Positions 54,377 to 64,000 of a stretch of 64,000 nucleotides of DNA are shown piece by piece. The notes under the pieces were generated by a model. It was not told the DNA's origin. It made no database searches and saw nothing but the letters and a program-made list of their open reading frames with translations. Position 1 is the first letter of the stretch, and the number at the start of each line of letters is the position of its first letter. The translations under genes and the position numbers were made by a program. The DNA comes from Notospermus geniculatus (lineage: Eukaryota > Nemertea > Pilidiophora > Heteronemertea > Lineidae). The stretch spans positions 1 to 64,000 of the forward strand of contig NMRB01003043.1 in NCBI GenBank assembly GCA_002633025.1, in the 5' to 3' direction.

Positions 54377-56004
54377 TCAAATTTAAAATGCTCTTAATTT
54401 ACACTATGGTTTTTACTAACTTGCCGCTTGGAATTCATTGGAAATCATCGGATGGAACATGAGATTGTATGGCTTTAAGTCTGGAGATACTGTAACTCTG
54501 ACGTGATGACAGGTAGCGATCCTGACCCCTGATTTATAAGTCCACCTCCATTAGATTTTGGATTATCACCTCGCTTATCTCTTTATCATAAAATGACAAG
54601 ATAATCCAGCATCAAAGTTAACATTTTACATCTAACAAGGGAGCTGCTTTTCGACATCTGGACTTTAATCCCTCCGGCTATTTCTATCAAACCAATTTTC
54701 AAGAGGTCCAGAGCCGTCATTCATGTCATTTTATCAACACTTGACTCGAAATGGCGAGAACGTCTGCATTTCAGAATATTTCTTTGCAAAAATCTTTGAT
54801 AAATTCACGAGTATTTACTTTGGCAAGTTGTATATTCAATTGTGCAACCAAAATTGATTTTGCCCACCACTATATTTGGATTGTTGCCTGCATTTTCGAT
54901 CCCGCCAGCGCCTCTGCCCGATACCGGAAAATAAATCACATGTTTTATGAATATTGGTGCTGGAACAGACGTGAGCCGACCTCGTTACCATGGCAACGGC
55001 AGGAGAAGGTCATGGAAATTTCAATGATATGTTAATTAGCGGCATACATTTGCAATGAGAGAATTCTGATCGGATGGAAGCTTTTAAAACGTGAGAAATG
55101 AGGTGAGGTTTTTCAAAAAAATAGCATAAAATAATTTTTTTAAAGAATTTCTTTTCCGTTCGATTTTCTGTGCCTAGTAGGCCTGGAAACTGTCATATTC
55201 ATACGACAGGCATTTCCATTATATTTCATTCTATGAATAAACGACTATGGAAATAACAATGTCAGTAAAACCAAATATTTTTTTAAAAAATTTGCTTAAC
55301 ATTTTTTTGTCAATTTTATGTGTTTTTTCAACATTTTTTTGAAAATTTCTCCGTACATGTAGCATTGATGCGCTTCCTTTGTTTTGTAAGGTTTGTATAA
55401 TTTGTTTTGCATGGCTGGTAGTTCGTTTAAGTTTTTCGATTGAAAATGAGAAAGGAACTTATATAGACAGTTTTGTCTAAAATTTACCCTTTGTGGCCGT
55501 TATCTTCGGAATAGAAAAAAACTAGGCCAGTACAAGTAACGTGTTACCCAAGATTGTGACCGACGGAGCATCATGATGCTATAAGCGAATACATGGCAAT
55601 GCTATTTGAACGTAAATTTTGTCATATCGGGTAATCTTTAGCATAAGTTTTCGTCTCAATCAGATACAGAGTTCGTTTACTGGTAGTGATTTTAAAATAT
55701 CATGTCTAGGAATTGACTATTTCAGTGAAATCTTAGAAAATGTGAATATTTTGTACAATTTTTGCAGAAAGGTTACAGACCAGGAGCCCAGGGGGTCAGG
55801 TTAGCTGGGAAGGTAACCATGATTTTCTAGCCTATCACACCTAGGTGTCCATTCCTGGTTACAAAACAGGACGACTGGCATGCACCATGTGGTGGGTGTG
55901 ACCAGGACAGCAATAATAAAATCCCCCAAAATTATCTGGATCAGCTTCGTATGGTAACCAGTAAAAACATGCTTTAACTGTCATGATATTACCCCTCCTT
56001 CAAT
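54377..56004. other. Unassigned stretch with X-box-like site
   Basis: T-rich tracts at 55120-55340; TACATGTA at 55354; no exon recognised near the X-box-like site. Confidence 0.35.
54984..54997. promoter_or_regulatory. RFX X-box palindrome
   Basis: GTTACCATGGCAAC is a full match to GTTNCCATGGNAAC. RFX factors bind such sites upstream of ciliary genes; no such gene is visible here. Confidence 0.35.
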
Positions 56005-56142
56005 ATATCGTCAACCGAGAATTAACAGGGTCAAAGTGCATTTTGTGACCCAAATTCCCTGTGCTTTTAGTCCCTTATACTTACAGGAAGTGAGGGTCAA
56101 GTAAAAAATGCACTTAGACCCAGTTTCTCGGTTGACGATATG
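56005..56142. mobile_element. Hairpin MITE
   Basis: ATATCGTCAACCGAGAA... and ...TTCTCGGTTGACGATAT; further pairing GGGTCAAAGTGCATTTT / AAAATGCACTTAGACCC. Confidence 0.7.
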
Positions 56143-58946
56143 GCCAATGCCAGTCATTTTCTGGGAAATGAAAAAGTTATTGGGAAATTGGATGGGGAAA
56201 AATGTGTAGGCCTATCGGTAAAAATGTGTTTGTGATCTAATTAATCCTGAAAACAGACCTTAAAACAGCTTCTACATGTATACAGTTTTATAGTACACCT
56301 GCTCGGTTGTCTGATAATGTATTACACTGTCAAGTGCACCTACTGTGTCGTTTGATAATCTATCGCAATACAATTCCCCCCAGTCAATGGCGAAATAAGT
56401 TAAACTAATGTTGGCAATTTGCTATGGCAATGTACAGCCCAGTATGCAGGCAAATCCCTATATCACCCAATAAACTGACTATAAAGATGGACTAGTACTA
56501 CTAAAACTGTCACGGAGATGAAATATGCGGCTATCCAAATTAATGTAGTCTGTGTTATAAATAATTGACTTAATAACCTACATGTCTGCATGCGGTCATT
56601 TTTCTTTGATCTACACTACTGTGCTGCGCTATAACATAAAACAAGGAAAACATCGCACCAAAACAAGCTATTAACCTTGATGTGGTAACTGATCACTACT
56701 AAAGACGCACTTTTTACCTCATTATCCCCTAAATGATGATATAATGACCAAATCGCAATTAGAGTAAATTATGAGCGTGTCTCTCCTAAAATATCTCGTC
56801 TACGAAGCAGTCAATGAGTTTACTATTAGCGTTGAGAAATGACCCTAAAACTATCTAAGTATGGCATCTTTAAAATATTGGCCTATTAGGACGGTCGGTG
56901 ATATAAATGATCATTATTTTTGTTTATGGCAGGCCCATAAAAGCTCTGATGACCCCCATACATTAGTCATGCGCGCCATGTGCTACTACTGCGTTGGATC
57001 CCCGCCATCCCTCAAAGTCAAAAGGAAAAATAGCCACAACAAATCTAAATGATCTATGACTACAAGGCAATAAAAGTTTAAAAAAGGAACGTGAATAAGA
57101 CAAAGAATTGGAAAATAAATCGTTACCTTTAGCACTCGAGACAAACGACCCTCCCGCACCGATTTTCACTCCATAAATTCGCATTCAAAGCATTTACTGC
57201 CCAGAGTAATGGCGCTGACGGAAAGAAGTCACGTGACATGTCTTAGACGGACTAGCGCGGGCTTCCAGCTGGTCACAATGCATTGCAGAAAATAAATGAC
57301 TTTTAATAAATGATTTATCATTAGCCTAAATTCATAGTCTTATAGTGCAAGTTGTGGGGAGACTGCATTTGTAACGAATTCTTCAGTATATGTGCAAGGA
57401 TTGGCGCAGTAAGCCTACAGAGTGTTGCATCTTTGTACAAAAAAATGCACTTACCTTTATAACTTTAAGACGGTGCTTTTATCTTTCCCGACGCCTGCAA
57501 GTAGAGCACAAGGAAACGTTCACGGGGAGCGCTTCAAAGTAAGTAAGTGTTCTTTCTCCAGCTTTATTTCCAATTCTCCCTATTAGTGGTACGCTTTTTC
57601 ATTTGCCGTTTGGTGAAAGTTCTCCACGAGTCACCGAATGATGAATCACCTATGACGTAATAGTAGGGTTTCCCCTGCGACAGTCAGTTTCCTTCTCGGA
57701 GACTCGAGTGATTAGAATATGCGTTGTTGGCTTCGGGGAATATCTGTTCGGAATACATCAGCATATTTAAACAACAAGTAACCTTGGACGCCCTTCGCTA
57801 TCAGAATCGTTGCCCTTACAGTTCCAGCTCGAACTCGGCAAGCATTTCGACTGAACAGACTGACACATGAGCATTTCAGAACTGCTGATACATTCATGAC
57901 CTACTCTAACCATTTCTTCCTACCCTCCTCAATTTGTGGAAGCTAGGCTTACGTGTGTTTAATTTTACCTTCTGGCAAGTCGAGATTAACCCCTTCCTAC
58001 TTAAACACTGGCCATCAGCGACGAAAATAACCCCGATTGGTTCTAGGCCTATACCTGACCAACCCTCCGAAAACGGCGACCACAAACCTGCCTTCTTTCT
58101 CCTTTCTTACTCTTCTCCCCTTCAAAGCTGCTCCTCTCTCTTTCCCGTCCGCGCCGCGAATAAAACCGCCCTGGATCTTTCTTAAAATCGCAGCCTCCTC
58201 AAGGGTCGCCAATGCAATGACTGAATAGCCCCATCGCGAGATTGCGGGGCACTTTCGCCCTTTCACCAAGAGAAGAATGCATTATTGTATTGCGTCTGTC
58301 GGTGTCAGAGATTGTTTACTTTAAGACGCTGTTGTATCAAAATTTGTGTTGAAGTGGTGATTTTGTGTGATAGCCCATTGTTGCTCTGATAAACTCGGCT
58401 GAGGTATAACTATTATTTTCATGAAGACTTTTAATTGAATTATAATTTCTTATTGAGGGTGCATAGATCCACTAATATGGCACATTAACCAGTTTACCCC
58501 ATATGCCATGGGTCGTGTTGGGTGTTCGGGACCCAACTGGCGCCAAATTTGTTAACAGCTTAAATGATTCTTATCGTAAATCCAATAATTCTGGCAATTA
58601 GTTTGGGGATTTTTTTTCGTTCCGTTTTCAATTTTATATCCACCCGATGAGTGTTGACTACAGCAACTGGTTTGACAATTTACAGATACCCCCTCAGTTT
58701 GCAATTGAACTGACATCACAATGAGCTTCGTATCAACGAATCCAACACGTACTGAGCCCTGGTTTAGAGTTACGAGAAGGTAAAAAGCCATCTACCAGTT
58801 GTTGGCCTACAACAGTGTTCGGGATGTGGAAACGCCGGCTCAATAACACTACCGAACTCTATAGGCCTGTCATTGGGCCATGTAATTTGAGATCAAAATT
58901 TGGGATCAAAAAGCAAAAATTTGGGAACGCTTGGCCGCCACAAGCT

Positions 58947-58981
<35 letters not shown>

Positions 58982-58988
58982 GGTCAGT
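56143..58988. other. Unassigned stretch
   Basis: 58010-58260 is GC-richer with a CT-rich tract (58085-58145); frames of 63-84 codons there overlap on both strands and are unrecognised. Octamers at 56207, 56273 and 58044. Confidence 0.35.
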
Positions 58989-59128
58989 GTCTTTTACTTG
59001 CCCTTGTAAAGGGTCTTTTACTTGCTCTTGCAAAGGAACAAGATACAGCGGCTTAACGTCCCATGCGACGGACGTGACGGAGCCAGGGATGATGTCCCCT
59101 ATGGCGCAGGCTGGATTCGAACCCGAGA
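58989..59128 (-). mobile_element. SINE family B, partial copy
   Basis: CTTTTACTTGCCCTTGTAAAG, doubled once, then the body through GCGACGGACGTGACGG to the B-box region GGATTCGAACCCG. It abuts the next SINE, whose tail follows at once. Confidence 0.65.
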
Positions 59129-59129
59129 T

Positions 59130-59397
59130 TTTGTATTTGATTTTTCCGTCAGGGCCGACGCCATAGCAGGGATAGTACGGATGAGGCCATCTCAAGGCTG
59201 CTCATGTTTCTCACTTGGATGGGGTCATTTACTCGCTCTTGCAAAGAAACAAGGCACAAGGCACCACGGCTTACTGTCCAATGCGACGGACGTGAAGAGC
59301 CGGGAATGAAATCCCATGTGGCCCGGGCTGGATTCGAACCCGGGGCCTGCCGCTTGCTGAGCGGACCTGATAACCACTGGGCTATCAGGGGTCTGCC
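59130..59397 (-). mobile_element. tRNA-derived SINE, family B, near-complete
   Basis: In reverse: CCTGATAGCCCAGTGGTTAT (A box region), GCTCAGCAAGCGG, GGGTTCGAATCCAGCC (B box), body GACAGTAAGCCGTGGTGCC, CATCCAAGTGAGAAACATGA, and tail CTGACGGAAAAATCAAATAC. The anticodon-like loop and boxes are preserved, so this is the reference copy. Confidence 0.85.
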
Positions 59398-59455
59398 AAC
59401 ACGGGATCGGCCGCTTGTTACGGGATCGGCCGCTTGTTTTACGGACGTGATAATA

Positions 59456-59610
59456 GGGAGGTTCAGAAATAAAACGATAAACGTAAACTTTACGACAACG
59501 TTATTTCATACTACACATAATCATTAACCAGATTTTATATTGCATTTTCGGTACAAAAATAACGTTGTCGTTAACGTTTACGTTTTAATCGTTTGATTTC
59601 TAAACCTCCC
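59456..59610. mobile_element. Mariner-like MITE with GG..CC ends (copy 2)
   Basis: TA (59454-59455), GGGAGGTTCAGAAAT... and ...ATTTCTAAACCTCCC, TA (59611-59612). The arms share GATAAACGTAAACTTTACGA with 44156-44317. Just before it, GGGATCGGCCGCTTGTT is doubled (59403-59438). Confidence 0.8.
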
Positions 59611-59818
59611 TAATCACTCGGCTCTTTGAACGTAAGATGTCACGTGACATGATCGTTTATTAGGCCTCCTTTCGATCTGTCAGCGACCAGGTACGATATG
59701 TGAAATTGAAATGGTCTTGTCACATCATTACAAGATTCACCATGCAGTACGTCAAGGTTTTGCAAAATGCTTAAGGGTCGTCGGAGAGCGAATTCTTTCT
59801 CCGACGACTGAACGATCC

Positions 59819-60101
59819 AAGTGGTTCGGGCCTCCGACTAGCGGTCAGAGGGTCCCGGGTTCGAATCCCACTGGGCGTGAGACTTTGGGCAAGTCTCTTT
59901 GCCTCACTGGCCTCTCTCCACCCAGGTGTATAAATGGGTACACCGGTCGGAAATGCTCAGATTGTAGCGCTGGATGAGCAGCTCATCTGAGTTCTACTGG
60001 AAGGTTTCAGAATAGACTGGGGTTAAAGTGTAAAGTCGGATGACACCTCTACCATTGTTGATATCAGACTATAAACCCAAGCTTTAACTTTTAACTTTTA
60101 A
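59819..60101 (+). mobile_element. tRNA-derived SINE, family A, 5'-truncated
   Basis: Begins within the A-box region (AGTGGTTCGGGCCTCC), then is complete to GATATCAGACTATAAACCC and AACTTTT tail units; very close to 35297-35590. A hairpin GTCGTCGGAGA / TCTCCGACGAC (59777-59808) lies just upstream. Confidence 0.8.
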
Positions 60102-60674
60102 AGAGAGTACAGTATTTCAAAAGTGTTGACAGCTGGGACAGCGTTGTTTTTTCTCTGAAATATTTAAAAATGATACATGTAATTTCTGTTTGAGGAAATG
60201 TTTAGTTGGATTCACACTCTACGAATTTTCCCCGTTTCTGTCATATCTATTCGTGTCCTTTTACACTGGCCATATAAATCCTGGCCTTACCAACACTCTC
60301 GATTCCCACGAAATAGCCTCAGCGTAACGACCATTTCTCACCCCTTGGTGACGAGACCAAATGTAACTTTTACGACCCCTAATTGCATGCCTGCTTAATG
60401 ACTTGTCCGGTAAACTTCTGTCATCTTTAGCCGCCATGATCTAAGGGAGGAAAGGAAATGCCACGGTTTGAAGTTTTTACAGCTTATTTAAGCTAAATTT
60501 GGAATACGAATATTTGTTGGGTCTGACTTCATATGAACCACTTTTGAATTATGTTTACAGAGTCGGTTGATGAAGGGAACGAAATGCACAGTAATCCGTT
60601 GAAAACGGCCCCCTCAGACCCTAACAGACCCTAACTTAAAACAGCCAGTTTTATGTCAGGGCCTGACATAAAAC
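60102..60674. other. Unassigned stretch
   Basis: TACATGTA at 60174; a small doubled CAGACCCTAACAGACCCTAA near 60615; nothing else. Confidence 0.35.
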
Positions 60675-60790
60675 AGAGACGTGCTGTCCCTTAGTGCTGG
60701 GGATTGGTGCCCAATGCGAGGGTCCGTGGGTTCGAATCTGGTAGGAAGCTATGTCTTTTACCTTAGAAACCCGTTTCTATTTCATGTTCT
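60675..60790 (+). mobile_element. SINE family C, partial
   Basis: GTGCTGGGGATTGGTGCC, B-box GGGTTCGAATCTGG, GGAAGC-TATGTC and tail TTAGAAACCCGTTTCTATTT. The head is missing. Confidence 0.7.
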
Positions 60791-60920
60791 TAGTGTATCT
60801 CCTTTATATGTGACCCCTGCATAACATAAAACTGTTTGGGTTCGGAGATTGTTTGGACTACTCGCAGGGTACTGAGGGACGCCTCGTTTAACGTAGGTCA
60901 TTGAACCATCTTTTTTGAAG

Positions 60921-61066
60921 GTGGGGATTTGACCAAGTGGTTAGGGCATGCTGCCCCTTAGTGCTGGCGATTGATGCCCAATGCGAGGGTCCTTGGGTTC
61001 GAATCCGGTAGGAAGCTACATGTATGTCTTTCACCTTAGAAACCCGTTTCTATTTCACATAAAACA
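60921..61066 (+). mobile_element. tRNA-derived SINE, family C, near-complete
   Basis: A-box region TTTGACCAAGTGGTTAGGGC, B box GGGTTCGAATCCGG, then GGAAGC-TACATGTA-TGTC and tail TTAGAAACCCGTTTCTATTT. The 3' end is short, about 45 bp. Confidence 0.75.
61017..61024. other. TACATGTA footprint-like site in SINE C
   Basis: GGAAGC-TACATG-TATGTCTTT here faces GGAAGC-TATGTCTTT at 60745-60759. Confidence 0.8.
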
Positions 61067-61737
61067 GATTGATAGTTTTTGCCGATTTGGAAATTGTTTC
61101 CGCAGAATCGAAATCATATACGTTTAGATTGTGAAACCAGTTACGAGCATAAAATTAAAATGATTTTTGGGGCTGTCATGACAGCTACATATAAAACCAA
61201 ATATGGAGAACAAAACGCCAAATATAAGGTAAAGTTTGGTATCATCATTGCGTGGCATACCTTAGTAGTTAACTGCCAACATCTTAGTTCTATTCGAATC
61301 TAACCGATGGTCGTACTTTTCACCCGCATCTTACCATTTCGAAAAAAAAGACAAAAATGTCAACCTGGCCATGTTATTAAGGGCGGAACATCAAAGGAAT
61401 TTCTCATTAGCCGCTCCCTTTGAAGTTTCAGAAATCACATTTTTTCTGTCATGTAGTCATTGCGTAATGCACAAAAGCACTTTACCATCACATTTCCGTG
61501 AGTTTAGCATGTTAATTAAATCTTCTTCTTGCTGTGTGTACCGTGTTGGCTGTCACGCTGGCCAGAAAACAACTGTAATTAAATTGGAGCGATTGTGATA
61601 GATAGCCTGTTTCCGATTTTGTGATACTGGTTGCTCGGGAGATAGTCTAAGCAAATGTAAAAGTTAACGCAAAATCCGGGGTAGTTCTCTAAATTTGACA
61701 AGTGCTTCGTTTGATTTCTTCATGTGAGACTTGATAA
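61067..61737. other. Unassigned stretch
   Basis: Two plus frames of 74-75 codons are unrecognised; no repeats seen. Confidence 0.35.
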
Positions 61738-62335
61738 GGGACCGTCTCAAAAATATCTCAAAGCCAAACAGATAAATATCAAGAAGTCAACTTCCAGAAT
61801 CTTGCAAATTTTCGACCCCAACCGGCGTCTTCCTCAGGCACTTTTCAGTTGGAAAGACCAGAAAAGACTGAGCTGAATCCTGAGACTGAGTCTTTTCTGG
61901 TCTCTCCATCTGAAAAGTGCCTGAGGAAGACCCCGGTTGGGGTCGAAAATTTGCAAGATTCTGAAGTTGGCTTCTTGATATTTATCATTTTGTGTGTCAA
62001 TTTTTGTGCTTTCTCGTTCTTTGAAGCCAAACACGTGTAATTTTTGTTCACTGGGGGAAGGGGTGAATGACTTCATGGTCACCATTTCACTTCTTGAAAA
62101 AAAAATGGCTTCATGGAATTTCTAAAAAAATACAATCACATCTTTCTTCAAAATAGAGAAATAGGTTGTTTAGTCCCTTTCTTCTTACCGAACATCTTTA
62201 ATAAAACTTGTGTAATACCACCCATGAGTGAAGCCAATTAGATGCCGAAATTTCACTTGTGAGGGGGGAAGGGGGTCAAGACAGAAGTGAAAAAATTACA
62301 CTTCTTTGGTTTCAAGGTATTTTTGAGACGGTCCC
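61738..62335 (+). mobile_element. PIF/Harbinger-like MITE, subfamily F' (copy 2), with nested insert
   Basis: GGGACCGTCTCAAAAATATC... and ...GTATTTTTGAGACGGTCCC, TAA on both sides. The outer body matches 32756-33172 (GTGAAAAAATTACACTTCTT). Confidence 0.75.
61771..62023 (+). mobile_element. Family D retroposon, large inverted copy
   Basis: AAGCCAAACA flanks it (61761-61770, 62024-62033). The left half is the reverse complement of the right half: GAAAAGTGCCTGAGGAAGAC, GGTTGGGGTCGAAAATTTGC and AGTCTTTTCTGGTCT occur on both sides of a short centre near 61870. The right half ends TTTTGTGTGTCAATTTTTGT. Confidence 0.75.
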
Positions 62336-63073
62336 TAAGATCACAACGAGGTTGAAAAAGTTTGTTGATACACGGAAGAAACGATAAAATGCAACGCGTT
62401 GGCGTGTGAACACCTTTTTATTTTATTAATATTGATGACACCTTTTTTGCAAACCTCATTCAAATATACTAATATATACGAACGAGTCATTGAATCGAAT
62501 AATAACCAAAAATACTTCAATTATTATAAAAAGTGCTTCATACACAGGGGAATTTATTATGGACTTGATAATTGAAGTAGGCGCATAACTCAATTTTCAA
62601 TTCGATGAGGTGGAATTTTTCGTCAGAATAACACGAAATAGTGCTTCTTTTATGCCTAGAATTGCATCAAAAAGGAGGTTCCTTTATTCCTACCGCATTT
62701 TCGTCTTCTTTTTCCCGTCTTATAAGTCGGAAGACATCCTTAATTGAATTGCCCCACCAATGATGGATAGGACTTCGTTTGCTGTACGGCATTTATTTCC
62801 GATTGTTTGAAAAAGTGAACACAGAAGCAGCTTGTCTTCGAGGAGAAGTTGTTTCGTGGATTAGGCGATGCCAGGAAGAGGAAATGCACACATGAGAAGA
62901 AAATTGGCAAAAAGAGCAAAATGGGAAGTAAGTTTGCGCTAAAAGGAGATAGCGCGAGCTTGGTCAGGGGTACTGATGTTGTGAACTTGGTAGTGGTGAA
63001 GAATTTGAAACAAACCGGGATGACCTTTCAAATGTTCTGTCAGTATTAAACTCGTGTCAGTTATTCAAAACTA
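62336..63073. other. Unassigned stretch
   Basis: A 66-codon Lys-rich plus frame at 62849 is unrecognised. Confidence 0.35.
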
Positions 63074-63335
63074 CACTGTTAGAAATTATTGTAATGATTT
63101 TACAGAAATTGCCTGCCTTTCTGTAAATTTACATATGGTATGATTTATGTTTTCCTGTATTGGTTGGACTCAATTGGACTGTCCAGAATGATGCTTTCTG
63201 AGAGAAGTATGAAAATATAATTTGGTCAGCCTCCAGTCAAGTCTCTGTTAACATTTCTTTAAGTCTGTAATTTTACAGATCCAGTCCCTGAGACTCTGCT
63301 GCAGGAATTTTCTGTAAAATCCTCTGTTAACAGTG
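63074..63335. mobile_element. TA-flanked MITE with CACTG..CAGTG ends
   Basis: TA (63072-63073), CACTGTTAGAAATT..., inner ATTTTACAGAAA / TTTTCTGTAAAAT, ...TGTTAACAGTG, TA (63336-63337). The ends are CA..TG. Confidence 0.75.
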
Positions 63336-63337
63336 TA

Positions 63338-64000
63338 CTCCAAGGCTATCATTTTATACGTTCTTAATATTGGTAGATTAAGAAATACTCGTCATCTCAT
63401 TTTGAGCTGGATATTCATTTCAAACGTTGCCAGCCATTTGATATGCAAGTCTTCACAAATTCATAAAACTTTATCTGAGCGTACACTGCTATTTCGTGAA
63501 GAACTGCTTTTAGACTTGAAATACAAAATATATCAATGATATTCTTTACTACTAAATCGACACTTTTTATGGAAATACATTCAAAATATCGAAATATAGG
63601 GCCTATCACTGAGTTTTCTTCGCAACAATGCAACTTATCGAATTCGCTCATTACAACATTACAACCGATGACTTACGAAATACACACAAGCTTCATGTAG
63701 GCCCGATCACATATGACACTAGACCATGGAATAAACTATGGCCAGTTTGGTCTACAAGGACCATGTGTTTTTTTCAAAATTATTAGAAAAGAGAGAAATA
63801 GAAATAGGTTACTTGGATTCCTTATCATGTGCACCCAGAGAAGAAAAATGTGAACAGAGGTAACCATGTTGTAAATCACGTGGTGTTAATTAGAATAATC
63901 AGTGTGTCTTAATTAGTGATTTATCAAACCCGGACAATGGGGTCCTGGGGCATCCTTTGTGTCGGCGTAAGGGCAGCAAAACAAATTTCAGAATTCTAAA
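63338..64000. other. Unassigned window end
   Basis: Frames of 68 and 78 codons on opposite strands; a decayed element is possible but not shown. Confidence 0.3.

Noticed and set aside
58015-58269. 84-codon basic frame in a GC-richer patch
   Set aside because: Overlaps two other frames, no family resemblance, and composition alone explains its length.
61917-61950. Functional hammerhead ribozyme
   Set aside because: The CTGAGGA and GAAA core pieces flank a good hairpin, but an extra A breaks the core and I cannot pair stems I and III. Kept only as a family-level hint.

Overview
The window is eukaryotic nuclear DNA with no gene I can name. The longest open frame is 217 codons and matches nothing I recognise. 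Coding signal is limited to one weak candidate first exon (39521-39629). The rest is a dense, nested deposit of non-autonomous mobile elements, tandem repeats and one large tandem duplication. tRNA-derived SINEs, many TA/TTAA/TWA-flanked MITEs, hAT-, Mutator- and Helentron-like elements, and the very frequent palindromes TACATGTA and TAGGCCTA suggest a marine invertebrate. An echinoderm or similar animal is my guess, at low confidence. Two runs of N (23245-23266 inside poly-C, and 24941) mark assembly gaps or ambiguity.

Layout. 1-3582: Helentron-like elements with (GACGAC)n tracts and PIF/Harbinger-like MITEs. 3583-12415 and 12720-19260: two head-to-tail copies of one unit, each ending in a roughly 155-bp satellite that carries CCCTAA telomere-like blocks. 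The copies differ by clean insertions, so each serves as the empty site for the other's transposons: a TA-flanked TIR element, a 39-bp hairpin, a TTAA MITE, a 1.4-kb Helentron-like element and a small LTR element in copy 1; a hAT-like element, a Mutator-like element with a 9-bp target duplication and a SINE in copy 2. 19261-26500: unique sequence with a hAT-like MITE, SINEs and a foldback element. 26500-38970: Tc1-like elements, a SINE expanded by internal tandem repeats, hAT/Harbinger-like MITEs and a palindrome array phased at about 20 bp. 38972-64000: a 238-bp tandem repeat, a 60-bp minisatellite, nested hAT-like elements, a retroposed family with a hammerhead-like hairpin (family D), and more SINEs and MITEs.

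Most interesting observation. Wherever two copies of the same sequence can be compared, TACATGTA in one copy faces a bare TA in the other, an exact 6-bp difference. This holds cleanly at five sites in the large duplication and at three sites in other repeats. TAGGCCTA shows the same behaviour twice in the satellite. The pattern TA-xy-(xy)rc-TA is what a Tc1/mariner-type excision footprint looks like. The window also contains resident TA-flanked elements whose ends are CA..TG or GG..CC, which would leave exactly these two octamers. I infer that the octamers are fossil excision scars of very active short DNA transposons.

No pathway or operon can be described. Function, if any, lies in sites: CTCF-like motifs carried in arrays by the Helentron-like elements, two RFX X-box-like palindromes, and Pol III A/B boxes inside the SINEs.
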